64,000 bases of DNA, taken from assembly GCA_934182605.1 (NCBI GenBank), contig CAKPRQ010000001.1, forward strand, positions 124,001 to 188,000, given 5' to 3'. The notes under the pieces were generated by a model. It was given only the letters and a program-made list of their open reading frames with translations, ran no database searches and had not been told where the DNA came from. Shown here one piece after another: positions 62,119-64,000 of this stretch. The translations under genes and the position numbers were made by a program. How positions within the stretch are numbered: position 1 is the first letter of the stretch; each line of letters opens with the position of its first letter. This DNA is from an uncultured Clostridia bacterium (lineage in GTDB: Bacteria > Bacillota > Clostridia > TANB77 > CAG-508).

Positions 62119-62382
62119 TTATTTTCTTGATTCCACAATAAGTTTAATTCCTGTTCTATCTTCGCCTTCAACTTGAACTTCTGCAAATGCAGGTATACAT
62201 ACTAAATCTACTCCTGCTGGTGCTACAAATCCTCTTGCGATAGCTACTGCCTTTATAGCTTGATTTAGCGCTCCTGCTCCAATTGCTTGCATTTCTGCCT
62301 TGTTACTTTCTTTTACTAATCCAGCTATAGCACCTGCTACTGAATTTGGATTAGATTTTGATGAGATTTTTAAAATTTCCAT
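62119..62382 (-). CDS. spoVS: Stage V sporulation protein S
   Basis: An 87-residue Alba-fold protein, nearly invariant among Bacillota: MEILKISSKSNPNSVAGAIAGL, GAGALNQAIKAVAIARGFVAP and the C-terminal EDRTGIKLIVESRK. It follows ymdB and rny, the conserved rny-ymdB-spoVS cluster. AGGAGG precedes the start. Needed for septation and sporulation in Bacillus. Confidence 0.97.
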   Translation of the reverse strand: MEILKISSKSNPNSVAGAIAGLVKESNKAEMQAIGAGALNQAIKAVAIARGFVAPAGVDLVCIPAFAEVQVEGEDRTGIKLIVESRK

Positions 62383-62527
62383 TACTTTTCCTCCTAAAAT
62401 TTATTTTATTTCGAAATTTACATTACTATTTATATTACACTATTTCAAAAAAGTCTAGTCTTTTTATAAAAAAAATAATAAAATCGGTCGCGTGTTTTTA
62501 CAGCTTTTCAACGGCAACTACTATTTT

Positions 62528-63298
62528 TTAACAATTCATTCTATTTATACTTTCTACTCGACAAGTCTCGTCATTTATTTTAACTATTATTGAATTTAAA
62601 AACGCTTCTCCTGATGCTATTTTATATTTTTCTGGAAGTGATGTTAAAAATCTTTTTATTGCTACATCTGTTTCCATACCAAGAACTGAGTTTTTTGGTC
62701 CAGTCATTCCTACATCTGTTATATATGCCGTCCCTTTAGATAAAATTTGTTCATCTGCTGTTTGAATATGTGTATGAGTTCCATATACAACTTGTACTTT
62801 TCCGTCTAAATAATATCCCATAGATTTTTTTTCTGCTGTAGCTTCTGCATGAAAATCTACTATGATAATATCTGCTTCATTTTTTATTTTACCTATAATT
62901 TTATTAGCATATTGAAATGGATTTTCAGTTAAAATATTTAATTCTGCTCTTCCTAATAAATTTATAACTGCTATTTTTTTATTTTTACAATTATAAATTC
63001 TATAGCCACATCCAGGAACTCCTTTAGGATAATTAGCTGGTCTTATTATATGTGGTTCATCTATTATTTTAAAAACTTCTTTCTTAGCCCAAGTATGATT
63101 TCCCATAGTAATTACATCTATATTTAATATTAATAGGTCTCTGTATGCTTTTTCTGTTATTCCCATACCATCAGCCACATTTTCAGCATTAGCTATTATA
63201 AAATCTATTTTCTTTTCTTTTACTAGACTAGGTAAATTTTCTTTTAATTTATTTATACCTGCTTTACCTACAATATCTCCAATTATTAAAATATTCAC
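62528..63298 (-). CDS. ymdB: YmdB-family metallophosphoesterase
   Basis: A 256-residue calcineurin-like phosphodiesterase (TIGR00282) acting on cyclic nucleotides and affecting biofilm and RNA turnover in Bacillus. Metal-site motifs in order: IIGDIVGKAG, NAENVADGMG, MGNHTWAKKE, DFHAEATAEKKSMG, YGTHTHIQTADEQ. It begins at a GTG after AAAGGAG. It lies between rny and spoVS. Confidence 0.95.
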   Translation of the reverse strand: MNILIIGDIVGKAGINKLKENLPSLVKEKKIDFIIANAENVADGMGITEKAYRDLLILNIDVITMGNHTWAKKEVFKIIDEPHIIRPANYPKGVPGCGYRIYNCKNKKIAVINLLGRAELNILTENPFQYANKIIGKIKNEADIIIVDFHAEATAEKKSMGYYLDGKVQVVYGTHTHIQTADEQILSKGTAYITDVGMTGPKNSVLGMETDVAIKRFLTSLPEKYKIASGEAFLNSIIVKINDETCRVESINRMNC

Positions 63299-63365
63299 TT
63301 ATTTTAAACTCCTTTTATTTATTTTTTATGATTAACTCGCTTTTATTTTACTATAAACGAAAAAA

Positions 63366-63395
63366 AAATGCAATAGTTTTAATAACTACTGCATT
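63366..63395 (-). terminator. Terminator of rny
   Basis: AAATGCAGTAGTTATTAAAACTATTGCATTT on the minus strand (one mismatch) followed by a T run, just after the rny stop; ymdB is therefore transcribed partly or wholly from its own promoter. Confidence 0.8.
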
Positions 63396-63398
63396 TCT

Positions 63399-64000
63399 TT
63401 ATTTAGCATATTCTATAGCTCTAGTTTCTCTAATTACGTTTACTTTTATCTGACCTGGATAATCCATTTCATTTTCGACTCGTTTTGCTACTTCTCTTGC
63501 CATTACTACCATTTCTGCATCATTTACAGTTTCTGGTTTTACTATTAAACGTACTTCACGTCCAGCTTGTATAGCAAATGATTTTTCTACTCCATCGAAC
63601 GAATCTGCAATTTCTTCTAGTTTTTCTAATCTCTTAATATAAGCCTCTAAAGTTTCTCTTCTTGCACCTGGTCTTGAAGCTGAAATTGCATCGGCTGCTT
63701 GTACAAGTACATCATTTATAGTTTTAGCTTCTATATCACCATGATGTGCCCATACAGCATTAATAACTTCTGGATTTTCTTTATACTTTCTTAATATTTC
63801 CACACCTATTTCTACGTGTGTTCCTTCCATATCATGGTCTAAAGCTTTTCCAATATCATGTAATAAGCCAGCTCTTCTTGCAATTTTAGAGTCTATTCCT
63901 AATTCATCTGCCATTATTCTTGCTAAATTTGCAACTTCTATAGAATGGTTTAAAACATTTTGACCATAACTTGTCCTATATTTTAATTTTCCAATTAATC
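63399..64000 (-). CDS. rny: Ribonuclease Y, 5' end outside window
   Basis: C-terminal 200 residues of the membrane-anchored endoribonuclease that initiates mRNA decay. The frame runs off the window edge at KLKYRTSYGQNVLNHSIEVANLA. It contains the HD-domain HDIGKALDHDMEGTHVEIG, WAHHGDIEAKT and the C-terminal YPGQIKVNVIRETRAIEYAK. The membrane anchor and KH domain lie beyond 64000. Confidence 0.95.
   Translation of the reverse strand, partial: LIGKLKYRTSYGQNVLNHSIEVANLARIMADELGIDSKIARRAGLLHDIGKALDHDMEGTHVEIGVEILRKYKENPEVINAVWAHHGDIEAKTINDVLVQAADAISASRPGARRETLEAYIKRLEKLEEIADSFDGVEKSFAIQAGREVRLIVKPETVNDAEMVVMAREVAKRVENEMDYPGQIKVNVIRETRAIEYAK

Overview
The window is about 27% GC by eye and carries spoVG, spoVS, ytfJ (gerW), ymdB, an F-type ATP synthase, a four-subunit 2-oxoacid:ferredoxin oxidoreductase and prepilin-like proteins. 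Together these point to an anaerobic Bacillota, most likely an uncultured AT-rich gut Clostridia. TGA still ends genes (fmt, porD), so the code is not the Mycoplasma one.

Layout. 1-2.1 kb: one half of a heterodimeric ABC exporter. 2.2-14.2 kb: uppP, pyk, glgP, a DUF4321 gene, glmM, fmt, def and priA. 14.5-21.5 kb: a bactofilin-like membrane protein, a zinc-ribbon protein, efp, topB, pepP and a prepilin peptidase. 21.6-28.4 kb: yqeG-like, holA, ruvC, glycogen debranching enzyme, yvcK and murB. 28.5-30.3 kb: a gene graveyard (deleted fabG, an acyl-CoA-synthetase/BirA chimera, a TetR remnant). 30.4-35.0 kb: two pilin-like surface proteins and mnmA. 35.1-40.9 kb: an Rpn-type nuclease, aspS, scpB, murC and spoVG. 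41.5-44.6 kb: porGDAB on the plus strand. 45.2-53.9 kb: RNase R and the atpBEFHAGDC operon. 54.5-64 kb: a DUF1540 protein, trxB, tmk, ytfJ, a DUF2953 protein, scpA, recX, recA, a solute-binding protein, spoVS, ymdB and the 3' part of RNase Y.

Three things stand out beyond housekeeping. (1) priA (twice) and mnmA (once) are each split by a +1 shift, and all three shifts have the same form: one extra C before a conserved GGA glycine codon, which puts a CGG codon in the zero frame. I found no other in-frame CGG in the resident genes on both strands, so CGG looks unassigned or starved and may drive programmed +1 frameshifting. (2) Six small transcription units of clearly higher GC sit between resident genes. 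Each has a near-consensus promoter with a 17-bp spacer and ends in a strong hairpin. Several use CGG in frame, unlike the host genes. (3) A dispersed family of palindromic, MITE-like repeats is present in ten copies. It has about 12-bp terminal inverted repeats, and 7-8-bp target duplications in the clearest cases. The long stem differs between subfamilies by matched changes on both arms, while the apical loop is conserved. One copy supplies the last codons and the stop of porB.

No tRNA, rRNA, CRISPR array or riboswitch was recognised.
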